A stretch of DNA of 64,000 nucleotides from Bin87 sp965116785 (GTDB taxonomy: Bacteria; Chloroflexota; Dehalococcoidia; Lucifugimonadales; UBA3495). The translations under genes and the position numbers were made by a program. The notes under the pieces were generated by a model. That model saw only the letters and a program-made list of their open reading frames with translations, searched no databases and was not told where the DNA came from. Position 1 is the first letter of the stretch. The number at the start of each line of letters is the position of its first letter. The stretch is taken from assembly GCA_965116785.1 (NCBI GenBank), contig OZ220731.1:1054001-1118000 (forward strand), given 5' to 3'. Of this stretch, positions 1-7,477 are shown piece after piece.

Positions 1-555
1 AAATTGCCGCATACCCCAGATCACGTCCTCGGCGGTCAATTCGCCGTAACCCTTGTGGAACTGGACGCCTTCGTTCAGATGGAAGGTAAACGTCGAGCCG
101 TCTTCGGAAATTTCCCAGCTTTTGGCCAGCATCGGGATGGTTTCCAGGTCGCTGCTGACGGTCAGGAGCGATTCGCCGATGGGAGCGGTTTGCAGGACAA
201 AGATCTGCGGGTTGCCCGTCAGGGCCGGATGCCCCATGAAGGGCCCGAGTTCCTTCTGACCCACATTGAGAGTTCCCATCGGTTGCTCCGGCGCGACCAT
301 CGCCGGACTGTCCGGAGTGGGGATTGCGGTTGCGATGGGAACCGGCGTGGCGGCCTGTTGTTGTGGAGCACGCTGGGTCGCGGTAGGTTCCGCGACCTGC
401 GGCGCGGCCTGCTGTCCAGCCTGCTGATCCGATGCCGCCGGTGGGGCGGTTGACTGTTCCTCCTGTGCCGCGCCACCGCACGCGATAACCAGCGCCAACA
501 ACGCCGCTAACGCCACCAATGCCACGACCGCAGGTTTTCCCGTGATTGGACTCAT
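1..555 (-). CDS. ABC transporter peptide-binding lipoprotein, N-terminal part (cut by window edge)
   Basis: Open reading frame of 185 codons that runs off the left edge, so only the N-terminus is visible. The start at 555 has a GGGGAGG ribosome site about ten bases upstream. It begins with a short hydrophobic signal segment ending in a lipobox-like ALVIACGG, so the mature protein should be a lipid-anchored extracytoplasmic protein. An Ala/Gln/Pro/Thr-rich linker of about 70 residues follows, then a domain that opens like SBP family 5 (oligopeptide/dipeptide-binding): LAKSWEISEDGSTFTFHL and GVQFHKG. The same architecture occurs in the two intact lipoproteins at 14.5-18.7 kb. Its ligand and partner permeases lie outside the window. 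The family call is secure; the substrate is unknown. Confidence 0.85.
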   Translation of the reverse strand, partial: MSPITGKPAVVALVALAALLALVIACGGAAQEEQSTAPPAASDQQAGQQAAPQVAEPTATQRAPQQQAATPVPIATAIPTPDSPAMVAPEQPMGTLNVGQKELGPFMGHPALTGNPQIFVLQTAPIGESLLTVSSDLETIPMLAKSWEISEDGSTFTFHLNEGVQFHKGYGELTAEDVIWGMRQF

Positions 556-1036
556 GAAAATGTCCTCCCCTGTGTGCCGACTGGGTTTCAACCCAAAATC
601 CTGTTGCGTCGGACGCTCAGTGTATTCGTAACCCTTGATGCCAGCTTCAGACAAATTGTCATTGTGAGCGAAGCGCGGCAATCCCGCTGCTGCGGAGGCC
701 ATGCCCAACGCAACGAGCGCGCCACGCCGCTGCGATCCTACGATTGCAGAGTGCGCATGCGTGAGACTATCTCGCGAATCGACATTTGTCACGGCAGTCG
801 CCCTTTCAAACGGGGCCGATCCTATCACCCAACCGCTGCGCAAGATAGACGACCTCTTGCCACAGTCCCAATCCACCGCTGAATGGCAGACGCTGTACCC
901 TGTGCGGACTTCTGTGGCACGGTATTCCCGGAGCGCTGGCAATCCCGGCTTACCGAACCGGGACCGGCGTCTGGGCACCGACAGTTTTGGCTTCTCCGCC
1001 TCTCTGTCGATCCCGACCTGCGCCGTGAAGGCCTCG
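556..1036. other. Upstream region of the lipoprotein gene; no intact gene seen
   Basis: No convincing gene in any frame. The first bases hold the ribosome site of the minus-strand lipoprotein gene. The stretch at 658-685 resembles a common bacterial intergenic repeat and is listed separately. The right part runs into a decayed restriction-enzyme gene; its own upstream coding sequence could extend here but is too degraded for me to recognise. Confidence 0.5.
658..685. repeat. Degenerate copy of a GAGCGAAGCG-type intergenic repeat
   Basis: The bases around 661-681 read ATTGTGAGCGAAGCGCGGCA. This resembles the dispersed palindromic intergenic repeat found in many bacterial genomes with the core ATTGCGAGCGAAGCG...GGCAATC. 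It lies between the lipoprotein gene and the decayed restriction gene, which is where such elements usually sit. Only one clear copy is visible in this window, so the repeat call rests on resemblance rather than on repetition here. Confidence 0.35.
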
Positions 1037-1381
1037 ACGCGCCGGCTGGACAAGGACGGCGTCGCCGCGACGAAATCTATCCTGCAGCCCGCCGAGGAGC
1101 GGGGCGTCGTCACTGTGGACGAGCAAACGACACTGTCTGGCGTTCCAACCGAGGCGTGGGAGTACCGGCTGGGCAACCGCTCGGCGCCGGAGTGGGTGCT
1201 TGACCAGTACGAGGAGCGCAAGCTCGGGGATCCGACCATCAGGGAGCGGTTCAACTCCTGCCGCTTCGCCGACCACAAGAAACGCGTCATCGACCTGCTC
1301 GGCCGCGTTTGCGCCGTCAGTGCGTTCACCACCACCGTCGTGAACGAGTTGGACGCCAGATCGTCAATCCGGCAGGATTAG
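1037..1381 (+). pseudogene. C-terminal remnant of a type ISP restriction-modification enzyme
   Basis: One frame encodes a stretch I recognise as the extreme C-terminal specificity region of single-chain type ISP (helicase-nuclease-methyltransferase) enzymes: VDEQTTLSGVPTEAWEYRLG, then NRSAPEWVLDQYEERK, DPTIRERFNSCRFADHKK and VIDLLGRVCAVS, ending at a stop at 1381. Intact relatives are well over 1000 residues long. Here everything upstream (nuclease, helicase, methyltransferase) is missing and the preceding frames contain no recognisable domain. It is therefore a dead end piece left after deletion. The family call is from memory of the conserved C-terminal motif. The left boundary is approximate. 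Confidence 0.7.
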
Positions 1382-1693
1382 TTCAACAGCCTTGCCGTTG
1401 GCACCTAGTCCCGCGTCGCCCGCCACCTGCTGCGTCAAGAGTAGCGGCCCACCAGTGCAACCGCCTAGGCCATCGAGGTCGCAGTTGCCGAGCTGCTCAG
1501 CGCCCCGGGCCAGGCCGCACTCGCCGCGCAACAGATGGCCAAAGCGGAGCTGTTCCACCGGCCAACGACCGCGCGCCTAATTCAGGCACCTGGCGCTCAG
1601 GGGACGCATTTCGCTAAACTGCGTCGGGTTCCGAGAACCACAAGGGCATCTCATCGGCCAAAACGCGGATATCTCCACTGCGCCCGAGGCTTC
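1382..1693. other. Non-coding or decayed stretch before the EVE-like gene
   Basis: The long frame that contains the next gene extends back to about 1535, but its leader has no family features. A short coding-like trace (AIEVAVAELLSAPGQAALAA, about 1470-1530, in the same frame) follows an in-frame stop and could be another decayed gene; I cannot name it. The last bases hold a GAGG ribosome site at 1686-1689, which sets the start of the next gene. Confidence 0.4.
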
Positions 1694-2821
1694 ATGAAAT
1701 ATCACTTGGACCTTTTCACCCCCGAGACGTGGAGGGCTTTCACCGACGCTGGCGCGACATGCACCGGGTTCCGAGAGCGCCAACGACGCGTCGCCCACGA
1801 ACGCGTGAAGCCCGGGGATGTGTTCCTTTGCTACATGACCCGCGTTTCCCGGTGGTGCGGCCTGCTCGAGGTCGAATCCGCGCCGTTCTATGACGACACT
1901 CCGAGGTTCGGTACGTCCGACCCGTATCCCGTCCGGTTCAACGTCAAACCCATCGTTATTTTGGACCCGGAGTCGGCTGTGCCTATCCGACAGGAGCAGG
2001 TGTGGCAGGCTTTGACCATCACCCGTCAACTCGAACCAGGAGACCCGTACTGGACAGGATTCTTCAGGCAATCGCTGAACACCCTCGAAGACGAGGACGG
2101 CAGATTCCTGGTCGAGTTGCTCAAGAACCAGCAGTCAAACCCTGGGGCGCATCCGCTTAGCGACCAGGACCGCCGCCGGCTAAACCAGCCGCGGAGAGTC
2201 CGCACCCTGGAACGCGTGGTGGAAGTTGAAATTCCGGAACCTGGAGACGACGAGGCCTCGCCCGAATTGGGAACCTCAGAACCCGACCGGCGACGCAACC
2301 TGCAAGAATCCATCCAATACCAGGCTAAGGTGTCGCAGATCGGCATCCAGATGGGATTCCACGTCTGGGTGCCCAGAACCGACCGGGCCCGGGTCTCGGC
2401 CCTCATCCCCACGGCCGCGCAAGAGAGCATATTGGATGTGCTCCCGCTCAACTTCGACGAAGCGACTCTGGGAACCATTGAAAATATCGACGTGCTGTGG
2501 CTGAAGGGCCGGTCAATGGCCCGTGCTTTCGAGATCGAGCACACCACTGCCGTCTACTCCGGACTGCTGCGCATGGCGGACCTGCTGGCTTTGCAACCCA
2601 ACATGGACATCCGGCTCCACATCGTCGCCCCTGTTGCCCGACGGGAAAAGGTCCTCCGTGAGATCAAGCGACCTGTGTTCTCGCTGCTCGAACGAGGTCC
2701 GCTCTACGAGCAATGCTCATTCCTTTCTTACGACTCGATCGACACATTGGCGGAGATCCCGTACCTGTCTCACATGAGCGACTCTATCGTCGAGGAACAC
2801 GAAGAGTTCGCGGAAGTTTGA
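1694..2821 (+). CDS. EVE-like domain fused to a predicted PD-(D/E)XK-type nuclease domain
   Basis: 375 residues. The start at 1694 is chosen because GAGG sits 4 bases upstream and because MKYHLDLFTPETW is the natural beginning of an EVE/YTH-like fold. Residues 1 to about 145 look EVE-like (KPGDVFLCYMTRVSRWCGLL is the typical 'come up for air' core), a fold known to bind modified bases. A charged linker follows (about 150-210). The C-terminal part (about 220-375) has IDVLWLKGRSMARAFEIEHT, giving D266 and E280-x-E282-H283. I read this as a restriction-endonuclease-like core; that is inference, since the last residue is E rather than K. Domain order suggests a modification-dependent nuclease. 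It lies beside a dead type ISP enzyme and has no partner gene. Confidence 0.65.
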   Translation: MKYHLDLFTPETWRAFTDAGATCTGFRERQRRVAHERVKPGDVFLCYMTRVSRWCGLLEVESAPFYDDTPRFGTSDPYPVRFNVKPIVILDPESAVPIRQEQVWQALTITRQLEPGDPYWTGFFRQSLNTLEDEDGRFLVELLKNQQSNPGAHPLSDQDRRRLNQPRRVRTLERVVEVEIPEPGDDEASPELGTSEPDRRRNLQESIQYQAKVSQIGIQMGFHVWVPRTDRARVSALIPTAAQESILDVLPLNFDEATLGTIENIDVLWLKGRSMARAFEIEHTTAVYSGLLRMADLLALQPNMDIRLHIVAPVARREKVLREIKRPVFSLLERGPLYEQCSFLSYDSIDTLAEIPYLSHMSDSIVEEHEEFAEV

Positions 2822-3139
2822 CGTCATCCCCCCAGTATCGCCGGCCACATCAAGCGGCAATCCGTGCTATTCGCCGATTTGGTCATTCGTCAACCAGTGG
2901 CGGATCACGTTCCCCTGCGCGTTGCGCATCACGTGCTGTTGGGGCCCCCAAGTTCGCTTGATGATCGCGTGCGCCGCTATTTCTGATCGGGCAACGACGC
3001 CGGGTTACCAACGTTGTGTCAGAAGTCCCAACGGCGGAAGGTTGGTTGACCTGATCAACTGAACCGCATCCGATCCATCCAATGCATCCTGTTGATCCCT
3101 GTGAATTGCACCGCCACCGGCCCCGCTCAGCGCCTATGC
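2822..3139. other. Intergenic region, no convincing gene
   Basis: About 320 bases without a recognisable gene. On the minus strand a stop-bounded frame (about 2868-3007) ends in HVMRNAQGNVIRHWLTNDQ and looks peptide-like, but it has no proper start or ribosome site. It may be a fragment of a lost gene or chance. Confidence 0.4.
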
Positions 3140-3145
3140 TACAAT
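3140..3145 (+). promoter_or_regulatory. Extended -10 box immediately before the first FmdB gene
   Basis: TGC followed by TACAAT forms an extended -10 element that ends only nine bases before the ATG at 3155. A transcript would begin at or next to the start codon, so the mRNA is probably leaderless. No Shine-Dalgarno sequence is seen, which fits. Confidence 0.5.
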
Positions 3146-3154
3146 GCCCGCGTC

Positions 3155-3472
3155 ATGCCCGTTTACGAGTACCGTTGCAACCGCTGTGGCGCGCAGCAAT
3201 CGCGCCTTGTTTTCAGTTGGACCCCGGCTGATGCGCTCACCTGCAGCGACTGCGACGGCGCGGACCTGACCCGCCTGGTGTCCGGCTTCTCTTTCCACCG
3301 CTCCTGGGGCGACAGCCTCAATTGGATGCCCGACAACGCCGCCGCCGACCTGGATGACAGCCACATCGGCAGCATCGACGGCCACATGGGCCGCATGGGC
3401 CAGGCCATGGGCGGCCAGGTCACCCCCGAGTTCCACGAGCACCGGCACGAAATCACCCATCCCGACCCCTGA
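3155..3472 (+). CDS. FmdB-type zinc ribbon protein
   Basis: 105 residues. It starts MPVYEYRCNRCG, the hallmark opening of the FmdB/CxxC_CXXC_SSSS regulatory zinc-ribbon family. The first Cys pair is CNRC (residues 8-11) and the second CSDC (about 31-34), together forming one zinc site. A C-terminal tail of about 60 residues is rich in Met, Gly, His and Asp and may be disordered. Family members are small proteins of unclear function, first noticed as putative regulators of amidase/formamidase genes. A second paralogue follows about 107 bases downstream. I chose the internal ATG because the upstream extension overlaps the promoter and lacks family similarity. Confidence 0.8.
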   Translation: MPVYEYRCNRCGAQQSRLVFSWTPADALTCSDCDGADLTRLVSGFSFHRSWGDSLNWMPDNAAADLDDSHIGSIDGHMGRMGQAMGGQVTPEFHEHRHEITHPDP

Positions 3473-3579
3473 CCGCCATCGGGCCAACCCGGGCGGCCTG
3501 GAACCCTGCTAGCCAAGCAGCCCGGTATCCCGGAAATCCGTTAGCCAGGCAGTTTCAACCCCGCTTCGTCGCCAATACC

Positions 3580-3915
3580 ATGCCCATCTACGAATACCGT
3601 TGCCAGCAGTGCCGGCAGATCTCCTCGATCTTCGTGCGCTCCATCAGTTCCCCCCTGGCGCCGGCGTGCCAAGCTTGCGGCAGCGACGACGTGGAGCGCC
3701 GCATGTCCACCTTCGCCATGGGGAAGACCACCGCCGAGGTCCACGGCGCTCACCCCATGGACGGTAATTCTCGCGACTACTACAGCGACCCCCGCAACAT
3801 CGGCCGGCACGTCGAGGAATCATTCGCCCGCCACGGCGTCGACATGCCCGCTTCGGTCCGTGATTCCATCGATTCCGCCCGCAGCGGCGAGGCCCCCAAA
3901 GGATTGGACTTGTGA
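3580..3915 (+). CDS. FmdB-type zinc ribbon protein (second copy)
   Basis: 111 residues starting MPIYEYRCQQCRQ. The zinc ligands are CQQC (residues 8-11) and CQAC (about 30-33), as in the neighbour, but the tails differ: here it ends in an acidic/basic helical segment (DPRNIGRHVEESFARHGVD). Its stop codon overlaps the GTG start of thiE (GTGA), so the two are probably translationally coupled. This ties the zinc ribbon to the thiE-translin unit. Function is not established for the family. Confidence 0.8.
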   Translation: MPIYEYRCQQCRQISSIFVRSISSPLAPACQACGSDDVERRMSTFAMGKTTAEVHGAHPMDGNSRDYYSDPRNIGRHVEESFARHGVDMPASVRDSIDSARSGEAPKGLDL

Positions 3916-4889
3916 CGGAACCGCAACGCAATTCCCCAACCGACCTGTTGTCGGCGCTTGTCGCCTGTCTGGACGGCATCGTGGCGTCCGACGGGCTCCC
4001 CGAGGGCTTGATGCGCGGGGAGATCGGCTGGCTGGGCGACGGCTTCAGCGACCCCGATCGGTCATCCACCGCGCCCTTCAGCGTGGAGAGCCGACGCTCG
4101 GCGCTGGAAATGGCGGACGCCGCCCGCGGCCTGTTAGACGTTCTGGATGCGACCCAGGGCATCTCCGCCGACGGTTCGCTGCAATTGCGCCGCGCCCTGG
4201 ACGACGCCGTCGCCCGCATCGGCGCCGCCCTGCGCCGCGACCAGGCGGACCGCATCCGCGGCCTCTACGTCATTGTCGATCCCGAGGTCACCGGCGGCCG
4301 CGACCCCCTGGAAATCGGCCGCGCTGCCCTCAACGGCGGCGCCCGCATGCTCCAGTTGCGCGACAAACTCCGCGACAAGGGCGAGCAGCTGCCCCTGGGC
4401 ACCGCGCTCCGTGATCTCTGCGCCGCCCACGACGCCCTGCTGATCGTCAACGACCACGCGGATCTGGCCGCCGCGCTGGGTCCCGACCACGTTGGGCTCC
4501 ACGTCGGTCAGACCGATCTGCCCGTTGCCGAGGCACGCAAGGTCCTGGCGCCGGGCCAGGTGTTGGGCCGCTCCAACCGAGAGATCGACCTGATCATCGA
4601 GTCCCAGGAGATGGGCGCGGACCACGTCGCCTTCGGCGCGATGTACACCACGACCACCAAGCAGGTCACTCGCGCGCCCCAGGGGCCGGAGCGTCTGCGC
4701 CATGCCCGCGCCGCGGCCAACGTGCCCCTGGTCGCCATCGGCGGGATCACCGCCGACAATGTCGCCCCGGTGGTCGAGGCCGGCGCCGACGCGATCTGTG
4801 TGACCGCCGCCGTGGGCAGCGCCCCGGAACCCGAGGCCGCCGCCGCCGCCCTGACCGAGGCGATCCGCGCCGCTGGCGGGCGGGTCTAG
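3912..4889 (+). CDS. thiE: Thiamine-phosphate synthase with N-terminal helical extension
   Basis: 325 residues; GTG start overlapping the previous stop, with AAAGGA upstream. The C-terminal 210 residues form the ThiE TIM barrel that joins HMP-pyrophosphate to thiazole phosphate. Visible motifs are GLYVIVDPE, MLQLRDK, VNDHADLAAALG, DHVGLHVGQ, GAMYTTTTK and VAIGGI. The usual phosphate-binding GxStH stretch reads LGRSNREIDL here, a noticeable departure. The first ~110 residues are a helical domain that standard ThiE (about 210 residues) lacks; some cyanobacterial and Chloroflexota ThiE proteins also carry an N-terminal extension. thiD, which makes the HMP-pyrophosphate substrate, is in this window at 20.5 kb. 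Confidence 0.85.
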   Translation: MTEPQRNSPTDLLSALVACLDGIVASDGLPEGLMRGEIGWLGDGFSDPDRSSTAPFSVESRRSALEMADAARGLLDVLDATQGISADGSLQLRRALDDAVARIGAALRRDQADRIRGLYVIVDPEVTGGRDPLEIGRAALNGGARMLQLRDKLRDKGEQLPLGTALRDLCAAHDALLIVNDHADLAAALGPDHVGLHVGQTDLPVAEARKVLAPGQVLGRSNREIDLIIESQEMGADHVAFGAMYTTTTKQVTRAPQGPERLRHARAAANVPLVAIGGITADNVAPVVEAGADAICVTAAVGSAPEPEAAAAALTEAIRAAGGRV

Positions 4890-4899
4890 AGGTACCGTC

Positions 4900-5532
4900 A
4901 TGCCCACCCGTTACGGCCCCCATCTGGCCGACCTGTCCAATCAGGCCGTTGTCGAGCTGACGGCTCGCCACCAGGCCCGGGAAAAGGCCCTCGCGGTCTC
5001 CCGGCAGGTCATCCGGAACTCCGCCAACGCCATCCGCGCGGTCCATCGCAACGATTTTGTCGAGGCCCGAAAATTGATCGATGAGGCCTCAATAAGGCTC
5101 GATGAGACCCGAATAATGCGCGTTGAGAACCCCGAGATTCATTACGCCGGCTTCCTCTCCGATGCCCGCAAGGAGTTCACCGAGGCTAACATAACGCTCG
5201 CGGTAATATCCGGCGCCGACATTCCGGACGCCGAATCCCTGGACATGGACCCCCCGGCCTACCTCAACGGCATGGCTGAGGTCATCGGCGAGCTGCGCCG
5301 CTACATTCTCGACGCTTTGCGCCGTGACGACACCTCCCGCTGCGAAGAGCTCATGGAGCTGATGGACGAGATTTACGGAATCCTCGTCACCGTCGACTTC
5401 CCCGAAGCCGTCACCGGCGGATTGCGTCACAGCACCGACGCCATGCGCGGCGTCCTCGAGCGCACCCGCGGCGACCTCACCATCTCCCTCCAGCAGCGCC
5501 GCCTCGAGCGTCGCCTGGAAAACCTCGCCTAG
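4900..5532 (+). CDS. Translin family protein
   Basis: 210 residues, all-helical in appearance. The pattern matches translin/TRAX: an N-terminal helix with ARHQAREKALAVSRQVIRNS, a central ARKEFTEANITLAVISG, and a late LMDEIYGILVTVDFPEA followed by GGLR. Translins are oligomeric RNA/DNA-binding proteins; in TRAX and archaeal homologues two Glu and an Asp form a metal-dependent RNase site. The E-x-x-E in KEFTEA and the Asp in VDFPEA lie where those residues are expected, so RNase activity is plausible (inference). It begins ten bases after thiE, so it is probably co-transcribed. Bacterial members are little studied. Confidence 0.75.
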   Translation: MPTRYGPHLADLSNQAVVELTARHQAREKALAVSRQVIRNSANAIRAVHRNDFVEARKLIDEASIRLDETRIMRVENPEIHYAGFLSDARKEFTEANITLAVISGADIPDAESLDMDPPAYLNGMAEVIGELRRYILDALRRDDTSRCEELMELMDEIYGILVTVDFPEAVTGGLRHSTDAMRGVLERTRGDLTISLQQRRLERRLENLA

Positions 5533-5538
5533 CCCGGG

Positions 5539-6333
5539 TTGCGTCGCCGGGTAACGGCAATCCAGCCGAACGACCCACGCATTCGAGCGTCCGCAACGAG
5601 AAAAACCGGCCCGACCGTGATAACCGCCCGTTGGCGCAATATCGCGATCCTTTCCTGGCCGGTTCGGGAAGAGTGCCTGCTTCCCTTCGTACCTGCCGGA
5701 TTGGCCCTTGATGGTTGGGGCGGCGAGGCATACCTCAGTCTCGTTTGCCTGTTCATGGAAAACGTGCGGTTCCTGGGCCTGCCGGCTCTGCCGCGACGAT
5801 TCGCGGAGATCAACCTCAGGTTCTACGTGCGGCCCGCCGACCCAGGCGACGACCGCGTCGGCGTGGTATTCCTGAGGCAAATGGTTTCCAACCGGTCCGT
5901 CGCCCTGGTCGGGCGCCGCCTTTTCCGGGAACCGATGCTCCACACGGCGGTGTCCCATGAGTTCGAAACGACGGATCCGAGCGACGGCGACGGGCAACGC
6001 CGGTTGCACTACGGCTGGCTGAACGGAAATCGTAACGAAGGGTTGCGGGTCAACGCCAGTGTCGGCTCTCACCCCGCGGAGCCGGGCTCACTGGACGAAT
6101 TCCTCACCTCCCGGCATTGGGGCTTCAACGCCCAATCCAACGGCGGGATCCGAGCGTACCGAATTTCCAGAGAGCCCTGGTCCCTGGCGCCCGTCATTGG
6201 GCACGTATTGAAATGTGACGTTGGGAGCCTCTGCGGACCCCAGATTGCAGATTTCGTCGCTGGCCCACCGGTCTCCGCCCTGTTGGCCACGGGTTCCGAC
6301 ACCCGGATCCATTGGCCCACCAAGTTGAGATAG
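5539..6333 (+). CDS. DUF2071 (YqjF-like) family protein
   Basis: Up to 264 residues. The core matches DUF2071: ITARWRNIAILSWPVREECL, LPFVPAGLALDGWGGEAYLS, then NLRFYVR and GVVFLRQMVSN. The family shares a fold with acetoacetate decarboxylase but its activity is unknown. The start is uncertain: the longest frame begins with TTG at 5539, only six bases after the translin stop, but a GTG at 5617 lies much closer to the usual N-terminus. No clear ribosome site decides between them. Confidence 0.7.
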   Translation: MRRRVTAIQPNDPRIRASATRKTGPTVITARWRNIAILSWPVREECLLPFVPAGLALDGWGGEAYLSLVCLFMENVRFLGLPALPRRFAEINLRFYVRPADPGDDRVGVVFLRQMVSNRSVALVGRRLFREPMLHTAVSHEFETTDPSDGDGQRRLHYGWLNGNRNEGLRVNASVGSHPAEPGSLDEFLTSRHWGFNAQSNGGIRAYRISREPWSLAPVIGHVLKCDVGSLCGPQIADFVAGPPVSALLATGSDTRIHWPTKLR

Positions 6334-6406
6334 TCAATTGGCCGTTGTTAGAATGTGGTATCGCAGGTCGGTCCCCTAGCGTACGGGCCGGTCAGGTAGG
6401 AATTGA

Positions 6407-7444
6407 GTGGTTGAAGCAGCGCCCCGAGCGGCAGTACATACGATTCCCGACTCCCTGGACGCCATTGAGGAGTGCTACCGGCGCGGCTGGACCGACGGCC
6501 TGCCGGTGATTCCGCCGACCGCCGACCGCGTGGAGGCCATGCTGGAAGTAGTCGGACTGGAGCCGGATCACGTGCTGGGAGAAGTCCCGGTGCGGCGCCG
6601 GACCCTGACCGCCGAGCAGGCCGCGGCCAACGCGGTGATGGCAGGCTGTCTGCCCTCCTATTTCCCAATCGTCCTGGCGACTATGCGCGTACTGTTCGAA
6701 CACGACCCCAACTGCATCCACGAGGTGTCCGCCGTTACGAATTCCACCGGTTTGCTCGTGGCGGTCAACGGTCCCATCCGACGGCAGATCGACCTCAACT
6801 GCACCGACAACCTCTTCAGTCCCGGCAATCGCGCCAACTCCACCATCGGTCGCGCGCTCCGGCTCATTCTGATCAACGTGTTTGAACAGCGACCCGGCGT
6901 ATTGGATCGCGGCTGCATGGGCAGCTTGACGAAATTCGGCGTGGTGATCGGCGAAGACGAGGAGAACAGCCCCTGGGAGCCGTTCCACGTCAGCCAGGGT
7001 TATTCTCCTGAACAGTCCACAGTCACCGTGGCGACCATCCAGGACCCGTCCATGCACAGCAACCGGTACGGAACCACCGCCGAGAGCCTGTTGGATTCCA
7101 TCGCCGATGGCATGTCATCCCACGGGTTGGCCTCGTACTTCGGGCGGAACATAAAATGGGTCTGGGTGATCGGCTACTGGCACTCCGAGCTGCTCAGCCG
7201 CTTCGGCTGGTCCCGCACCGATATGCAACAATACCTGTACGAACGGGCGTGGCGATCCACCGGGGAACTGAAAAGGCTCGGCATGGTCCACGGCGCCGTT
7301 CAACCCGGAGACGACGACAATCGGCGCATGAGCGTAGCCGGACCCGAGGACATCCTGATCTTCAAGGCCGGTGGCGATAGCGGCATGTACAGCGAACTGA
7401 TCATGAACTACTACGGCGTGCCCGCCGTCACCACGGTGGTCTAG
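6407..7444 (+). CDS. UGSC-associated protein of the GWTDGLPVIPPT family
   Basis: 345 residues from a GTG start with AGGTAGG six bases upstream. I recognise the conserved opening RGWTDGLPVIPPTADRVEAM and the core AVNGPIRRQ, SPGNRANSTIGRALRLIL and ENSPWEPFHV of a family found in Actinobacteria, Chloroflexota and Proteobacteria. I associate it with UGSC-motif (seleno)proteins; no enzymatic role is established that I know of. No signal peptide or membrane segment is seen. The selenoprotein gene follows 33 bases downstream in the same direction, so the two probably form one operon and perhaps one complex or reaction (inference). Confidence 0.65.
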   Translation: MVEAAPRAAVHTIPDSLDAIEECYRRGWTDGLPVIPPTADRVEAMLEVVGLEPDHVLGEVPVRRRTLTAEQAAANAVMAGCLPSYFPIVLATMRVLFEHDPNCIHEVSAVTNSTGLLVAVNGPIRRQIDLNCTDNLFSPGNRANSTIGRALRLILINVFEQRPGVLDRGCMGSLTKFGVVIGEDEENSPWEPFHVSQGYSPEQSTVTVATIQDPSMHSNRYGTTAESLLDSIADGMSSHGLASYFGRNIKWVWVIGYWHSELLSRFGWSRTDMQQYLYERAWRSTGELKRLGMVHGAVQPGDDDNRRMSVAGPEDILIFKAGGDSGMYSELIMNYYGVPAVTTVV

Positions 7445-7477
7445 CGCCAGCGTGCAGAATCCCGTAAAGGAGTTTCC

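Noticed and set aside
5089..6072. 327-codon minus-strand frame
   Set aside because: Antisense to the translin and DUF2071 genes, both of which have clear family motifs.
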